Positions 53,893 to 63,956 of a stretch of 64,000 bases of DNA are shown here, piece after piece; position 1 is the stretch's first letter; every line of letters starts with the position of its first letter. The position numbers and the translations under genes are program-made. Source of the DNA: Granulosicoccaceae sp. 1_MG-2023 (GTDB lineage Bacteria > Pseudomonadota > Gammaproteobacteria > Granulosicoccales > Granulosicoccaceae). The stretch spans positions 89,471 to 153,470 of the forward strand of contig JAUOPI010000009.1 in assembly GCA_030546905.1 (NCBI GenBank), written 5' to 3'. The notes beneath the pieces were generated by a model, which was not told where the DNA came from, searched no databases, and saw nothing but the letters and a program-made list of their open reading frames with translations.

Positions 53893-54816
53893 TCAGCCCG
53901 AGAAAACTTCCATCAGTCGCAGTGCGGCCGGCCCCAATGCGACCACGAAAAAAGCAGGGAAAATGCAGAAAATCAGCGGGAAAATCATCTTGGTAGCCAG
54001 CTTTCCGGCAATCTCTTCGGCACGTTGCATGCGTGCGTCGCGAAATTCATCGGAATAGATACGCAGCGTATCGGCAATACCGCTGCCAAAGCGGATACTC
54101 TGGCGCAACATCATCACAAAGCCACGTAACTCGGCCACTCCGGTACGTTCACCCAAGCGTTTCAAGGCAACAAGGCGGTCCGCCCCGGCCTGTATTTCCA
54201 GATTGACCGTATCCAGCTCGCGGGCCAGCTCCGGATAACTCAGGCTGATCTCGCGTGCCACGCGCTGCAATGCGGCGTTCAGGCCCAGGCCCGATTCGGA
54301 GCAGGCCACCAGCAGATCCAGCATGTCAGGCACCCCGTCAACGATGGCTCTTTGACGCTTACGTACCGCAGCATCGAGCACCAGCCCGGGTACGATAAAC
54401 CCCAGTGCACCGGCACAAAAGGCAAAGAGCAATACCTGCTTCTGCGGCAACCCGGTATACAAAGGCAACAGCAGATACAGCAGCCCCGGCAGACACAAGA
54501 CCAGCACCAGCTTACCCAGATAATATGCCTGGTAGGCTTTTTTACTGGTGAAACCGGCATAGATAAACTGCTGCTGAACTTCGTTAAGTGCCTCCCCGCT
54601 GCCTTTGATAAAGCGTTCGGAAAGTCCCGGTGCCGGCTCCTGCCTGCCCTTCTCATCGGAAAACTCGGCCAGACGGCGACGCAGCGGCGTTCTGCCACTG
54701 TTGAATATCAGACTCAGGACAAGGAAGCCGACCGTGGTGAACACACCGGCCATCAGCGAGACAAACAACACACGGTGGCTGCTGTACCAGGCAAAAAAGA
54801 CCTCAGATAATTCCAT
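53893..54816 (-). CDS. tadC: Tad pilus platform protein TadC
   Basis: 307 residues with the GspF-like T2SSF domain (about 155-285: DMLDLLVACSESGLGLNAALQRVA, GVAELRGFVMMLRQSIRFGSGIADTLR) and hydrophobic helices near 18-38, 95-140 and 275-300. Pairs with TadB to form the inner-membrane base of the Flp pilus. Two bases after tadB. Confidence 0.9.
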   Translation of the reverse strand: MELSEVFFAWYSSHRVLFVSLMAGVFTTVGFLVLSLIFNSGRTPLRRRLAEFSDEKGRQEPAPGLSERFIKGSGEALNEVQQQFIYAGFTSKKAYQAYYLGKLVLVLCLPGLLYLLLPLYTGLPQKQVLLFAFCAGALGFIVPGLVLDAAVRKRQRAIVDGVPDMLDLLVACSESGLGLNAALQRVAREISLSYPELARELDTVNLEIQAGADRLVALKRLGERTGVAELRGFVMMLRQSIRFGSGIADTLRIYSDEFRDARMQRAEEIAGKLATKMIFPLIFCIFPAFFVVALGPAALRLMEVFSG

Positions 54817-54818
54817 TA

Positions 54819-55802
54819 TCAGACCCTGATATTGATCAGTTTACGTATCCAGAGTATCCCCACGATCATCAGCACGCCGGCTTTGCTTACCCACTCAAAG
54901 CCTTTCGGGTCTTCGATCAGCGCCGGGATATAAGTCGGATCTTTTACGCTCATCAACAAGGCAAGTCCGAACGGCAGCATAATCAGCACCCAGGCTGAAA
55001 TACGCCCCTCAGCCGACAGGGATTTGACGCGCCGTTCGAGCTGAAAGCGCGCACGGATCACATGGGCGATTTTGTCCAGAATCTCGGACATACGACCGCC
55101 GTTTTCCTGCTGAATCAGAATCGCGGTCACCAGGGCGTTGAGGCTGACACTGGGAACGCGTTCCAGCATCGCCAGATAGGCTGACTTGGCCGGCACGCCG
55201 TAGTTGATATCGTTAAAAACGCGGGAGAATTCCTCGCCCACAGGGCCGGGCATTTCTTCGCCGATCAGTTTCAGCGTTTCACTGAACGGATGGCCGGCCT
55301 GCAAAGCGCGCGAAATGCTATCGAGCGCCACGGGCAGCTGTTCCTCGAACTGCCGGATACGTTTGTCGCGTTGCAGCTTCACCAACCAGAGCGGCGCCAG
55401 TAATGCAAGCATACCGCCGCCGGCAACCCACAGCGGTCGCAGTCCCAGCAGACTCAAGCCCAGCACGGACACAACAGCGAGCGACACAGCTTGCATTACC
55501 AGCCGATAGGCCCGGCTACGTCGTCCGGCCTGTTCCAACAATTGTCTTAGCCGGGCCATACCCGGCATGCCCTCAAGCCGCCGTTCAAAAGGTGACAACT
55601 CTTCCAGATACTGCTCGCGCAGCAGACTCTGTACTTCCAACTCCTGTTTGTCCGATGCGGCGCGCAGGCGACGACGGATATTGCGCGAGGCCCTGCCATC
55701 CGGGCCGACCGCAGGCACGATCACCCAGATCGCCAGTATGACAATCGCGGCGAAGGTCAGCCCGAGAAACAGCAGCCTGTCAGAACCCACATGATCGATC
55801 AT
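54819..55802 (-). CDS. tadB: Tad pilus platform protein TadB
   Basis: 327 residues: N-terminal helix (LLFLGLTFAAIVILAIWVIVP), two helices near 95-135, a T2SSF domain (about 165-290: ALDSISRALQAGHPFSETLKLIGEEMPGPVGEEF, ILIQQENGGRMSEILDKI) and a C-terminal helix pair. Six bases after tadA. Partner of TadC. Confidence 0.9.
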   Translation of the reverse strand: MIDHVGSDRLLFLGLTFAAIVILAIWVIVPAVGPDGRASRNIRRRLRAASDKQELEVQSLLREQYLEELSPFERRLEGMPGMARLRQLLEQAGRRSRAYRLVMQAVSLAVVSVLGLSLLGLRPLWVAGGGMLALLAPLWLVKLQRDKRIRQFEEQLPVALDSISRALQAGHPFSETLKLIGEEMPGPVGEEFSRVFNDINYGVPAKSAYLAMLERVPSVSLNALVTAILIQQENGGRMSEILDKIAHVIRARFQLERRVKSLSAEGRISAWVLIMLPFGLALLMSVKDPTYIPALIEDPKGFEWVSKAGVLMIVGILWIRKLINIRV

Positions 55803-55808
55803 CAGCGT

Positions 55809-57128
55809 TTACCAGACTCCGGGTTTAAAGATACGCATATCAAACTCAAACCCTTTGCGACGCAGTTCCTCGTGGAACTTGGGCACCAGGCCGGTAGCAC
55901 TGAAGTCACCGATAACCTTGCCTGTTTCGTCCACGCCGCGCCGGGTGTAGACAAAAATATCGCTCAGGGTGATGACGTCCCCTTCCATGCCTTGTATTTC
56001 GGAGATACTGGTCACACGACGGGTACCGTCTTCCATACGCTCGAGCTGCAGCACCACGTCCACCGCCGAGGCAATCTGCGCGCGCACGGTGCTGACCGGC
56101 AACTGCAAGCCCGTCATGGAAACCATATTTTCCAACCTGCCCAGCGCATCACGCGGCGTGTTTGCGTGCAAGGTGGCCAGGGAACCGTCGTGACCGGTGT
56201 TCATGGCCTGCAGCATATCGAGCGCTTCGCCGCCACGGACCTCACCGAGAATCACCCGGTCAGGCCGCATCCGCAGGCAGTTCTTCACCAGATCGCGCTG
56301 CGTCACCTCGCCCCGCCCTTCGGTATTGCTCGGGCGCGTTTCCAGCCGCACAACATGCGGTTGCTGCAACTGCAGTTCGGCCGAATCTTCGATGGTGACA
56401 ATGCGCTCTCTGGGTGAGATAAAGCCCGACAGCACGTTCAGCATGGTGGTTTTACCGGTACCTGTGCCGCCGGAAATCACCACGTTCAGGCGTGATTTGA
56501 CGATGCCGCGCAACAATTCGGCCATCGCCTCGGTGACACTGCCAGTACGGATCAGCTCTTCGATGCCAAGTTTTTCCGCGGTAAATTTCCGGATCGACAA
56601 AGAGGGCCCGTCAATGGCCAGCGGCGGAATCACCGCATTGACCCGCGAGCCGTCTTTCAGGCGCGCATCGACCATCGGTGAAGACTCATCAATACGCCGC
56701 CCAACACCGGTGACAATACGGTCGATAATCGTCATCAGGTGCTGATTGTCGCGAAAGCTCACATCGACCTTCTCCAACACACCTTTGCGTTCCACATAGA
56801 CCGACTCGGCATTGTTGACCAGAATATCCGACACGGTGTTGTCAGCCAGCAGCGATTCAAGCGGCCCCAGGCCAAGAATATCGTCTTCTATATCCTTGCA
56901 GATGTGCTGCCGCGCGATAGCCGACAAGGGGACGTTTTCGGCCTGTATTATTTTCTGTGTGATTTCGCGGATCTGAACACGCGCAGCACGTTCATCCATC
57001 TTGCCAATACGGCTCAGATCGATGGTGTTCAGTAACTTTTCATGGACCCGGCGGCCCCACTCACGCTCCTGCGGTGAGCGGAAACCGGCCACAGCCGGCT
57101 GTTGCATATCCGTTGCGGCCAGACTCAT
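55809..57128 (-). CDS. tadA: Tad pilus ATPase TadA (CpaF)
   Basis: 439 residues, VirB11/CpaF-type secretion ATPase. N-terminal helical domain, then [25 protein letters not shown], Walker [10 protein letters not shown] (near 221-229), Asp-Glu region IEDSAELQL, Walker [13 protein letters not shown] and His box [15 protein letters not shown]. Provides energy for Flp pilus extension, and in some species for retraction too. Start overlaps tadZ by four bases. Confidence 0.93.
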   Translation of the reverse strand: MSLAATDMQQPAVAGFRSPQEREWGRRVHEKLLNTIDLSRIGKMDERAARVQIREITQKIIQAENVPLSAIARQHICKDIEDDILGLGPLESLLADNTVSDILVNNAESVYVERKGVLEKVDVSFRDNQHLMTIIDRIVTGVGRRIDESSPMVDARLKDGSRVNAVIPPLAIDGPSLSIRKFTAEKLGIEELIRTGSVTEAMAELLRGIVKSRLNVVISGGTGTGKTTMLNVLSGFISPRERIVTIEDSAELQLQQPHVVRLETRPSNTEGRGEVTQRDLVKNCLRMRPDRVILGEVRGGEALDMLQAMNTGHDGSLATLHANTPRDALGRLENMVSMTGLQLPVSTVRAQIASAVDVVLQLERMEDGTRRVTSISEIQGMEGDVITLSDIFVYTRRGVDETGKVIGDFSATGLVPKFHEELRRKGFEFDMRIFKPGVW

Positions 57129-58336
57129 GCGGCTTTACCTCCTGCGTTCTGTTCCGTGTCTGCCGATTTCGGCGGCAGTATCCCGAAGAAGCGACGCCGG
57201 GCTTTTTTCCGTACACCGAGAATATTATCCGTCAGCGCACGGATCGCCGTTGTGACAGGCGCATTGCGTGTGCGTTCGACCAGAGGCTCACCCGCATTCA
57301 ATGCAGTGGAGACATGCTTGTAGTCGTTCGGCACGGATAGAATCTCCACATCACCCAGAGTTGATTCAATATCATCGTGCGTCACCGGATGCCGGTTCTC
57401 AAAACGGTTAATAACGACTCTGATACGCGATCTGGGCACGCCGGCAGAGTCCAGATAGCCAAGCAGACGCTTGGCGCCCTGCACATCAGTCAGCGTCTGT
57501 TGCATCACGATCATCAGCTTGTCAGCATTTTGCAAGAGCGGCAGTACATTCGGCTCTGCCGGCCGTGGCAGATCAATCACAACCTGCTGATAGCACATGG
57601 ACAACAGACTGACGAATTCGGCGAGTGCCGTATCGGAGACCGTGTTTTCATACATGGCCAGATCCTGGGTGGCCGCCAACAGATGCACACCACTGCTGTG
57701 TTCCAGCGTGTATCCCTGCAGAGCGGTTTCATCCAGACTGTGGACGTAGCTCAAGGCTTCGCGCACATCGCTGGCGCCTTTGAGATCGAAATACAAGGGC
57801 TGATGTGCGCCGGCAAAATCCAGATCGAGTAACACGGTTTTATCGCGGCGTCGCGTTGAGCTCATCAGGCAAGCGATATTCGCCGCCAAGGTACTTGCAC
57901 CCGCCCCGCCCTTGGCATTCATGACCAGAGTGACAGATGAGGGTACAACATCACGCACCTTGCTCTCGCCACTGATGGCCGCTATGGCGGCGACCAGATC
58001 ATCGCCGGGCAGCGGATGGGTGAAGAAATCCCTCGCCCCGGCCTTCATTGCCGCTTTGATAATCTCCGCGCTGTCTTCGGAAGACACCACAATCAAAGGC
58101 GCACGCTCAGATGCACGCCGCATGGAGCCGAGTAGTGCTAATTCCTCCTCCCAGTTGTCGCTGAGATCGGCGATCAACACATCGCTTGTTCTTTCATCGG
58201 CGATGGCGTCTTTAGAGAAATCGACAACCAGCTTACGTTGTACACGAAACTCAGGATGCGTAAGCAAGGTGTCTTCAATAAGACTCAAGCGTGTCCCTGA
58301 TCGTCCAATAATTCGGATATCGGTATTTTCGTTCAT
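57125..58336 (-). CDS. tadZ: Tad localisation protein TadZ (CpaE), receiver-like plus MinD-like
   Basis: 403 residues. An N-terminal atypical receiver domain (about 5-125; [10 protein letters not shown] replaces the usual phospho-Asp loop) is joined to a ParA/MinD-like ATPase (about 135-370). The deviant Walker A reads [13 protein letters not shown], with Ala-Ser in place of Lys-Thr, as in other CpaE/TadZ proteins, which bind but may not normally hydrolyse ATP. It positions the Tad machine at the pole. Seven bases after tadF-like gene. Confidence 0.9.
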   Translation of the reverse strand: MNENTDIRIIGRSGTRLSLIEDTLLTHPEFRVQRKLVVDFSKDAIADERTSDVLIADLSDNWEEELALLGSMRRASERAPLIVVSSEDSAEIIKAAMKAGARDFFTHPLPGDDLVAAIAAISGESKVRDVVPSSVTLVMNAKGGAGASTLAANIACLMSSTRRRDKTVLLDLDFAGAHQPLYFDLKGASDVREALSYVHSLDETALQGYTLEHSSGVHLLAATQDLAMYENTVSDTALAEFVSLLSMCYQQVVIDLPRPAEPNVLPLLQNADKLMIVMQQTLTDVQGAKRLLGYLDSAGVPRSRIRVVINRFENRHPVTHDDIESTLGDVEILSVPNDYKHVSTALNAGEPLVERTRNAPVTTAIRALTDNILGVRKKARRRFFGILPPKSADTEQNAGGKAA

Positions 58337-58343
58337 GTCTTTC

Positions 58344-58820
58344 TCAATTACTTGTGCCGAAGCACGTCCGGTCAGCCTGACCTAGTTGATAGCCCAGACT
58401 CTCAACCGGCAAAGTCGTACTAAAAGAGGGTGTGTCGAGCACGCGCCCGAGCCCCGGTATCAGCACCTTGTGTTGGTAGTCCACGACCGAGGCCCTGACA
58501 AAGGCAATCGGGAAGCTTCCACCGGTCGCGTCGAAATCCTCATCAAGGTATTCCAGTTTCAGATTTGCCTGCGTAAAGCCGCTCAGCAGTGACGGCGGTT
58601 CAGCGCTATCGGCTGAGCCGAACAGAGCAACCTTGTAGATCGCGCTGTGATTCGGCGGGCAAACCGCCGCAACGCGGGCCGCGCGCCGGGTTACGGTGTC
58701 CAGGGTATTCCAGACAAAACCGGCGCGGGCCACTTCAATCATGGCGAACAGCATCAGGAAAAAAGCCCCTGCGACCATGGCGAACTCGATGGTAGTGAGG
58801 CCTGACTGACTGTGTTTCAT
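58344..58820 (-). CDS. tadF: TadF/TadE-like pseudopilin
   Basis: 158 residues. Begins KHSQSG then LTTIEFAMVAGAFFLMLFAMIEVARA, the TadE/F prepilin-like segment with Glu5 and a processing Gly. Residues 50-158 form the periplasmic part with two Cys (AAVCPPNHS, DRTCFGTSN). Its start codon directly follows the stop of the TadE-like gene. TadE and TadF assignments between this and the next gene could be swapped. Confidence 0.8.
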   Translation of the reverse strand: MKHSQSGLTTIEFAMVAGAFFLMLFAMIEVARAGFVWNTLDTVTRRAARVAAVCPPNHSAIYKVALFGSADSAEPPSLLSGFTQANLKLEYLDEDFDATGGSFPIAFVRASVVDYQHKVLIPGLGRVLDTPSFSTTLPVESLGYQLGQADRTCFGTSN

Positions 58821-59288
58821 CTACATCGCCCTCATAATGATCCGGCTTTCCATGGTGAAGCCGGTTCTGAAAGGGCTGTCTTCTGATAGAAGAGAGAAGT
58901 CACTGAACAAGGGCCGGAATTGCCAGCTCACATGCACTTCCACATGAGGCTCATAAAATCCCAGCACGCGGGACGAGACCGTCACATCATCTGTGCTCAG
59001 GCCTTCCAGCAAGGCGGGCTCTTCGGGGTCATCCTTGAGGCTTCCGGTTACCACAAGTCTGGCCACATCCGCCTGAAGTTCCGAACTCAGGTCAGGCAGC
59101 TGCAGGCTGTTCAGAATATGTTCTGAGGCATAGCGCGCACCGGTCTGAGTGATCTTGTGCAGCGTGGTGTAGTCGTAAAACGCTCTGGCCACTTCCGCCA
59201 CGATCACGATCATCAGAAACATAAAAGGCAACATGGCGGCAAACTCGAGCACCGCAAAACCGCCTTCTGTCCTGCGCAAGCGTCTCAT
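58821..59288 (-). CDS. tadE: TadE-like pseudopilin
   Basis: 155 residues. N-terminus RLRRTEGG then FAVLEFAAMLPFMFLMIVIVAEVARAFYDY, a TadE-type segment with Glu5 and the characteristic FYDYTTLHKITQTGARYAS continuation. The remainder is periplasmic and beta-rich, without Cys. Overlaps the TadG-like gene by four bases. Confidence 0.83.
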   Translation of the reverse strand: MRRLRRTEGGFAVLEFAAMLPFMFLMIVIVAEVARAFYDYTTLHKITQTGARYASEHILNSLQLPDLSSELQADVARLVVTGSLKDDPEEPALLEGLSTDDVTVSSRVLGFYEPHVEVHVSWQFRPLFSDFSLLSEDSPFRTGFTMESRIIMRAM

Positions 59289-60604
59289 GCGTCAGGCTCC
59301 GCGGCGTTTTTGTAAAGCACGATCCTGTAAGTGCCGTAGTCGTCGGTGGTCACTTCATCACCGGGCACAACCGTCGTATCGCCATCGGATTCACAACCGG
59401 CAATTACCTGGGCAAAGACCAGGGGGGAGTCATCGGAACCGAGCACCGCTGTCAGGTCGAGCAGGCTGGACAACTCACTGAGCGTACCGCCGGGCCGGGT
59501 AAGAAAAAGACACAGCACGGCGGATACTTCGACCACCCCGCTGCTGTCGCAACTGCCCACCGGCACCCGCAGAACGCGTTGCAGCAGCCGGCCATCGACT
59601 TCGTCGACAACCCCGCTGACGTACTGACCGAGATAATCGCCGTACCAGAAATCGTTGTCCTGATCGTAGTCGGTGAAGTCAGTAATGACATCAACCGGGC
59701 TCAGTGCCGCATCAACAGTGGTTCCGAGGCCGTCAAAACCCAGATTAAGTCCGGACTCCAGCGTCCCGAATAGCGTTGCCAGCAGCCCTTCACTTTCGAC
59801 GGTCGGCACCTCGGTACCGGGCGCAACACATTCATCATCGAGATCAAGTGGTGTGTAGGTCAGCGCATTCAGATTGATCCCCACATCCAGGGCCAGATCA
59901 GCACAAGCTGAATCGCCCCCCACCTCCAAAAGATCCGTTATTGGGCCAAGCAAACCACCCAGGACAGGCAAACCCTCCGTGAGCAGACCACCGCTTTCCT
60001 CGCCCGTATCAAGACAAAGCTCTGTGTCACTGTCGATGTTCAGGCCGAAGCACCATCCGTCACTGCAATCGGTATCGGTGCTGCCACTGCACATGGCGAT
60101 AGGCGAAACACCACACACTTCCCCGCCATCCCCGCCGACCGGAATCGGCCCGGCGACAGCGCCCGCATCAAGATCAAAGCTGTCGCCGACACCATTGAGC
60201 GCATTGGCGAACACCACCGACACCGGCACATCACTGAGTGTCACCCGGACAAAACGGGCATCTGCGTCGGACGCCCCGACCACAAAAGGATCTGCTTTTT
60301 CGGAATAGGCAAACACCGCCGTAACACGGTCTTTATAGGCCGACAGGTCGTAGTCCAGATGAGCCTGAAAGGTTTGGTTTCCGTGTAGTTCGGCAAGCGC
60401 CGTGCTGTGGGTGCGATTAAGGGTTTTGGCCGCGCTCAGCGCAGCCGCGTCCATCGCGTTTTGCAGGCGGGTTTGTACGAGAAAGGCATTGCCGACATCG
60501 ATCGCCAGACCTGCCACACCAAGTAGTGCAACAAGTGACACGATCAGCATAATCATGACTGATCCGTCTTGCCTGTGCGATGAGAGTAAATCCCGTGCGT
60601 TCAA
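59285..60604 (-). CDS. tadG: TadG-like Flp pilus-associated protein
   Basis: 439 residues, TTG start with GGGGG upstream. The N-terminus (QDGSVMIMLIVSLVALLGVAGLAIDVGNAFLVQTRLQNAMDAAALSAAK region, residues 12-60) is the TadG signature: one membrane helix followed by the RTRLQNAxDAAALAAA-type helix. The large periplasmic part is rich in Asp, Gly and Leu, with many Cys in one block (residues about 162-200: VCGVSP, MCSGS, DCSDGWC, ELCLDTG) that may form disulfides. No von Willebrand A motif is evident. First in the TadG-E-F trio. Confidence 0.75.
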   Translation of the reverse strand: MNARDLLSSHRQDGSVMIMLIVSLVALLGVAGLAIDVGNAFLVQTRLQNAMDAAALSAAKTLNRTHSTALAELHGNQTFQAHLDYDLSAYKDRVTAVFAYSEKADPFVVGASDADARFVRVTLSDVPVSVVFANALNGVGDSFDLDAGAVAGPIPVGGDGGEVCGVSPIAMCSGSTDTDCSDGWCFGLNIDSDTELCLDTGEESGGLLTEGLPVLGGLLGPITDLLEVGGDSACADLALDVGINLNALTYTPLDLDDECVAPGTEVPTVESEGLLATLFGTLESGLNLGFDGLGTTVDAALSPVDVITDFTDYDQDNDFWYGDYLGQYVSGVVDEVDGRLLQRVLRVPVGSCDSSGVVEVSAVLCLFLTRPGGTLSELSSLLDLTAVLGSDDSPLVFAQVIAGCESDGDTTVVPGDEVTTDDYGTYRIVLYKNAAEPDA

Positions 60605-60729
60605 TAGAGCCCCCGTTATACCAACCGAAAGCCATCCATTGGCTTAAGTCTTCAATGGGAGATCTATCGGCAGCAGGGCTTAACATATTGAGCAAGGGAA
60701 GCGGCGATTGTGCAGAAATCGGAACCGGT

Positions 60730-60939
60730 TCAGCGTAATTTTGGCTCGCTGCGGGGCGTAGCGGCCGGGTTCGGCGGGGTTACTTGTTCCGTTGGCACTT
60801 TTTGCCGCCGGATCATTTCTCTGTACGAGACTCCATAATCCGATTCAACACGATCAGGATCTTCGTAATTTATCAGCGCACAGGATACAAGCAGCATGCT
60901 TGTAATAAGCATAATCAGCGCACGGTAAAGTGTTTTCAT
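60730..60939 (-). CDS. Small lipoprotein of the Tad operon
   Basis: 69 residues: lipoprotein signal peptide (LIMLITSMLLVSC, Cys21) and a short polar tail rich in Pro, Glu and Arg. No family recognised. It overlaps the rcpA stop by four bases, so it is translated with the secretin; the position matches small RcpB-like/TadD-like outer-membrane factors of other Tad loci, but it is much shorter than RcpB. Confidence 0.65.
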   Translation of the reverse strand: MKTLYRALIMLITSMLLVSCALINYEDPDRVESDYGVSYREMIRRQKVPTEQVTPPNPAATPRSEPKLR

Positions 60940-62447
60940 AGCTGATGTCCGAAGCGAACCTGATCGAAGCCACCGGATGCTTCCGGTATTGCCTTAACGG
61001 TTTTTGCCAGAGAATCACCTTCCATTTTCCCGAACAGATAGAAGCCCAGATCGCTTGGCTCAACAAAGCTGTCGGTCGGCAAACGCACATTCCGGGAATC
61101 CACCGGACGCGCCAGATACGGCGTTACAAAGATCACCAGTTCCGACTGCCCGGAGATAAACTCCTGACTGCGGAACAAGGCACCCAGCACCGGCAAATCA
61201 CCCAGTCCCGGCAGCTTGCTGACCACTTCGCTGACGTTATCCTGAATCAGACCGGCTATGCCGATGGTCTGCCCCGGTCGCAACTCAACACTCGATGAAG
61301 CGCTGCGCTTGGACAGCGAGGGAACCACCACAACTTCATCGGTATTGTCATAGCTGACCGTCACCAAACTTGTACTGTTGATCTCGCTTACATCGATGTC
61401 CAGCTCAAGGTTAATCCGGTTATCATCAAGAATGGTCGGAATGAATTTCACCCCGACACCGTACTCCTTGTACATGATCGACGTGTTGTCGCCTGAGGGT
61501 ACAGGCACCGGATATTCACCGCCGGAAAGAAACTCAGCGGGCTTACCGGTCAGGGTTGTCAGCGTGGGTTCGGCCAACACCTTGGACAAGCCTTTGGAGC
61601 GCGACATTTCCAGGGCCACCTGAAACAGGTTATTGCCGAACAGCCGGGACAAAAAGACACCTTTGTCACTGATGCTCTGCGCGGCCGAGGTAAAATCACC
61701 AAGTGCGGAACCACCGGCAATACTTGCCGTTGTCGCATCCCAGGAAGCACCGCCGTTGACCGCGCCAAAGCCTGAAGAACCACCGAAGTTCAGAATATTC
61801 AGATCCGCATCGAGCGTGCGTGTGAAACTGCGGGACATTTCCGCAACCTTCACTTCAAGCATGACCTGCTGCGCACCACCGACACTCATCATATTGATGA
61901 CCTGCCCCTCACCGCAGTCCTTTCCCTCACCCGCGGCGCCGCAGGAAGGCAGATAGCTCGCCGCCAATCTGACCGCCGATTGGGCTACCGCCGCGCCGGA
62001 CACCTGCCCGTCGAGTACGATCTGGTTCTGTACCGAATGCACACCGATGCGCTCATTCGGCAGAAGACTGTGAAGCTTGGCTTTAAGGGATTCGAGATCG
62101 TGGGTCACCTCGACATCAGCAGTGGCGAAGATGCGGTCGTTTTTGTCCCAAAATACAACATTGGTAACACCCAGGGATTTTGCAACCACGTGCACCTGGC
62201 GTCCGCGCAGGACAACAATATCGGCAATATCGGGATTGCCTACCGAGATGCGCCCGGGGGTTTGACTGAGCCTGATCAGGCCGGACTTGTATATTGGCAG
62301 ACTGACAAGCTGGCGCTTGTCTGCTTCATAACCGAGTTTGATTGCCGCCGGTGCAGCTAACGGTAAGATGAAGAGCGTAAGGACGATAAATAAGCGGACG
62401 AATGAAGCGTCAAATATCCGGCAAATTTTCGAAAAACCTGAACTCAC
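60936..62447 (-). CDS. rcpA: Tad pilus secretin RcpA (CpaC)
   Basis: 503 residues. GTG start with AGGGG upstream; signal peptide (LFIVLTLFILPLAAPAA). BON/N0-type domains (LSQTPGRISVGNPDIADIVVLRGRQVHVVAK) precede the secretin core (about 260-445; LAEPTLTTLTGKPAEFLSGGEYPVP, VEFKFIPT-type GVGVKFIPTIL, LPGLGDLPVLGALFRS). Forms the outer-membrane pore for the Flp pilus. 131 bases separate it from rcpC upstream. Confidence 0.92.
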   Translation of the reverse strand: MSSGFSKICRIFDASFVRLFIVLTLFILPLAAPAAIKLGYEADKRQLVSLPIYKSGLIRLSQTPGRISVGNPDIADIVVLRGRQVHVVAKSLGVTNVVFWDKNDRIFATADVEVTHDLESLKAKLHSLLPNERIGVHSVQNQIVLDGQVSGAAVAQSAVRLAASYLPSCGAAGEGKDCGEGQVINMMSVGGAQQVMLEVKVAEMSRSFTRTLDADLNILNFGGSSGFGAVNGGASWDATTASIAGGSALGDFTSAAQSISDKGVFLSRLFGNNLFQVALEMSRSKGLSKVLAEPTLTTLTGKPAEFLSGGEYPVPVPSGDNTSIMYKEYGVGVKFIPTILDDNRINLELDIDVSEINSTSLVTVSYDNTDEVVVVPSLSKRSASSSVELRPGQTIGIAGLIQDNVSEVVSKLPGLGDLPVLGALFRSQEFISGQSELVIFVTPYLARPVDSRNVRLPTDSFVEPSDLGFYLFGKMEGDSLAKTVKAIPEASGGFDQVRFGHQL

Positions 62448-62578
62448 CCGATATGCCCCTGATCTGTTCTAAGTGGGGCTAATAGTCGGCGTTTATGGCC
62501 CCCGGGTCAAGGCGGGTAGACCATTATCGTAATAATTCAAGGTGACTTTTTGCGCCGTGTTTTTGACGCAGAAAGTCT

Positions 62579-63415
62579 TCAGTTTCGTACACTGACACTG
62601 CTGACTTTCATACCCCGGATTACGGTTACATGGTTTTGAGCAGCTTGTGCCGTACGGGCGTTTTTCGCAAGCTTCAATGGCGGTTTAAGCGGCGCCTGAA
62701 CTTTGGCGGCTGCCATCGCAGGCTCTGCCTCAGCCTCAGCATCGGGAAGTCCGTCCAGCGGGTTTCTTAAAACCAGCTGCACTGATCCTTCCTGCGTTGC
62801 GCCGACCAGCACCACGGATTCATCAAGCGTGGCCTCGAGGGTAACAGCGCGGACTACCACCGGCTGATCCTTATCCGGCGTCGCGGTTTGGTCGACCGCC
62901 AGCACTTTGAGATTTTCCAGCGCAGTGCGGGTCAGAACACGACCATTCTGCTTGCGCGAAGCCAGCACATCAACCCGGTTGCCCGGCAGCAGAAAGCCCG
63001 CCACACCGATTACATCATTCACCCTGACCGTGATGGCCCGTTTATTCGGCGCTATCAGGGCCGACAGGGTACTGCCGTCGAGTTTATCGACGAACTTGCT
63101 TTTGAACAGCGGTTCGCCTTCATGAATCTGCACATTGGCCAGTTTATTCAGTACCTCATCAGCCGACGCAAAGGTGTCAGCCGGTGCCAGGTCCTCCGGC
63201 CAAAGCGTCTCCTTGAGGTCACTTTTTTCAATCACCGCGCCATAGGGAATATCACGCTTGGCCACCATCACCATCACGGTCGGTACTTCAGCCTCTTCGC
63301 CGGCTGACGCACTTTGCTCGGCCACACCCTGCAACCAGCGATTGGCAAAAACCGTGGCCAAAAAGCCCAGACCAAGTGCCACGACGAGCATAAAAAGAGA
63401 TTGTCTGGAGATCAT
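62579..63415 (-). CDS. rcpC: Tad pilus assembly protein RcpC (CpaB)
   Basis: 278 residues: one N-terminal membrane helix (LFMLVVALGLGFLATVFANRW), then a SAF-like domain (about 45-110; VMVAKRDIPYGAVIEKSDLKE, a beta-clip fold) and the CpaB RcpC domain (PNKRAITVRVNDVIGVAGFLLPGNRVDVL). The C-terminal 60 residues are Ala/Lys/Pro-rich. Works with RcpA at the periplasmic side of the pore. Confidence 0.9.
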   Translation of the reverse strand: MISRQSLFMLVVALGLGFLATVFANRWLQGVAEQSASAGEEAEVPTVMVMVAKRDIPYGAVIEKSDLKETLWPEDLAPADTFASADEVLNKLANVQIHEGEPLFKSKFVDKLDGSTLSALIAPNKRAITVRVNDVIGVAGFLLPGNRVDVLASRKQNGRVLTRTALENLKVLAVDQTATPDKDQPVVVRAVTLEATLDESVVLVGATQEGSVQLVLRNPLDGLPDAEAEAEPAMAAAKVQAPLKPPLKLAKNARTAQAAQNHVTVIRGMKVSSVSVRN

Positions 63416-63440
63416 CCGTATAACTCCGGTGCGTCAGTAT

Positions 63441-63956
63441 TCATACAACAAACAGCGAGATCGCCGTACCGGATGCGATAGCAACCGCATACGGAAAGCG
63501 CGTCAGTGAAGGTGCATCCGAGCGGGGCCCGACATAAAACAGGCGCCGCTGTATCAAGGACAGGCGGATTGTCAGCCAGTATCTTTTTGCAAGATCGGCA
63601 CTTCCGCCTTTAAAGAAAAGCCAGATCAGCGCGATTACGCCACCGCAGATCAGTACCGACAAGGACGCTCTGATTGCCATTTCCGGCCCGAGAAAAACGC
63701 CGACTACCGCCATCAGCTTGACATCGCCGGCAGCCATACCCTTCGCAATATAAAAAGGCAGAAACAGTACAAAACCCAACAGCATCCCGCCGGCCCCGTA
63801 CAACAGCCCGTGAAGGCCCTGGGAACCCAGTTGAAAAGCAAAGCCACTGAGCAAGCCAAACAATACAAGCCTGTTGGAAATCCGGTGGGACACGATATCG
63901 GTCACACTGGCCCATAACAGAACAAGCATTAACACTGAGGCAGAAAGCGTGATCAT
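63441..63956 (-). CDS. tadV: Tad prepilin peptidase TadV (CpaA)
   Basis: 171 residues, six hydrophobic helices, A24-family aspartic peptidase. Catalytic Asp19 in WASVTDIVSHRISN and the second Asp in AAGDVKLMAVVG (GxGD-type). It lacks the methylase domain of PilD, as is normal for TadV. It cleaves the Flp prepilin and the TadE/F pseudopilins. First Tad gene in the window; the flp pilin gene expected upstream of it is not found and probably lies beyond base 64000. Confidence 0.9.
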   Translation of the reverse strand: MITLSASVLMLVLLWASVTDIVSHRISNRLVLFGLLSGFAFQLGSQGLHGLLYGAGGMLLGFVLFLPFYIAKGMAAGDVKLMAVVGVFLGPEMAIRASLSVLICGGVIALIWLFFKGGSADLAKRYWLTIRLSLIQRRLFYVGPRSDAPSLTRFPYAVAIASGTAISLFVV

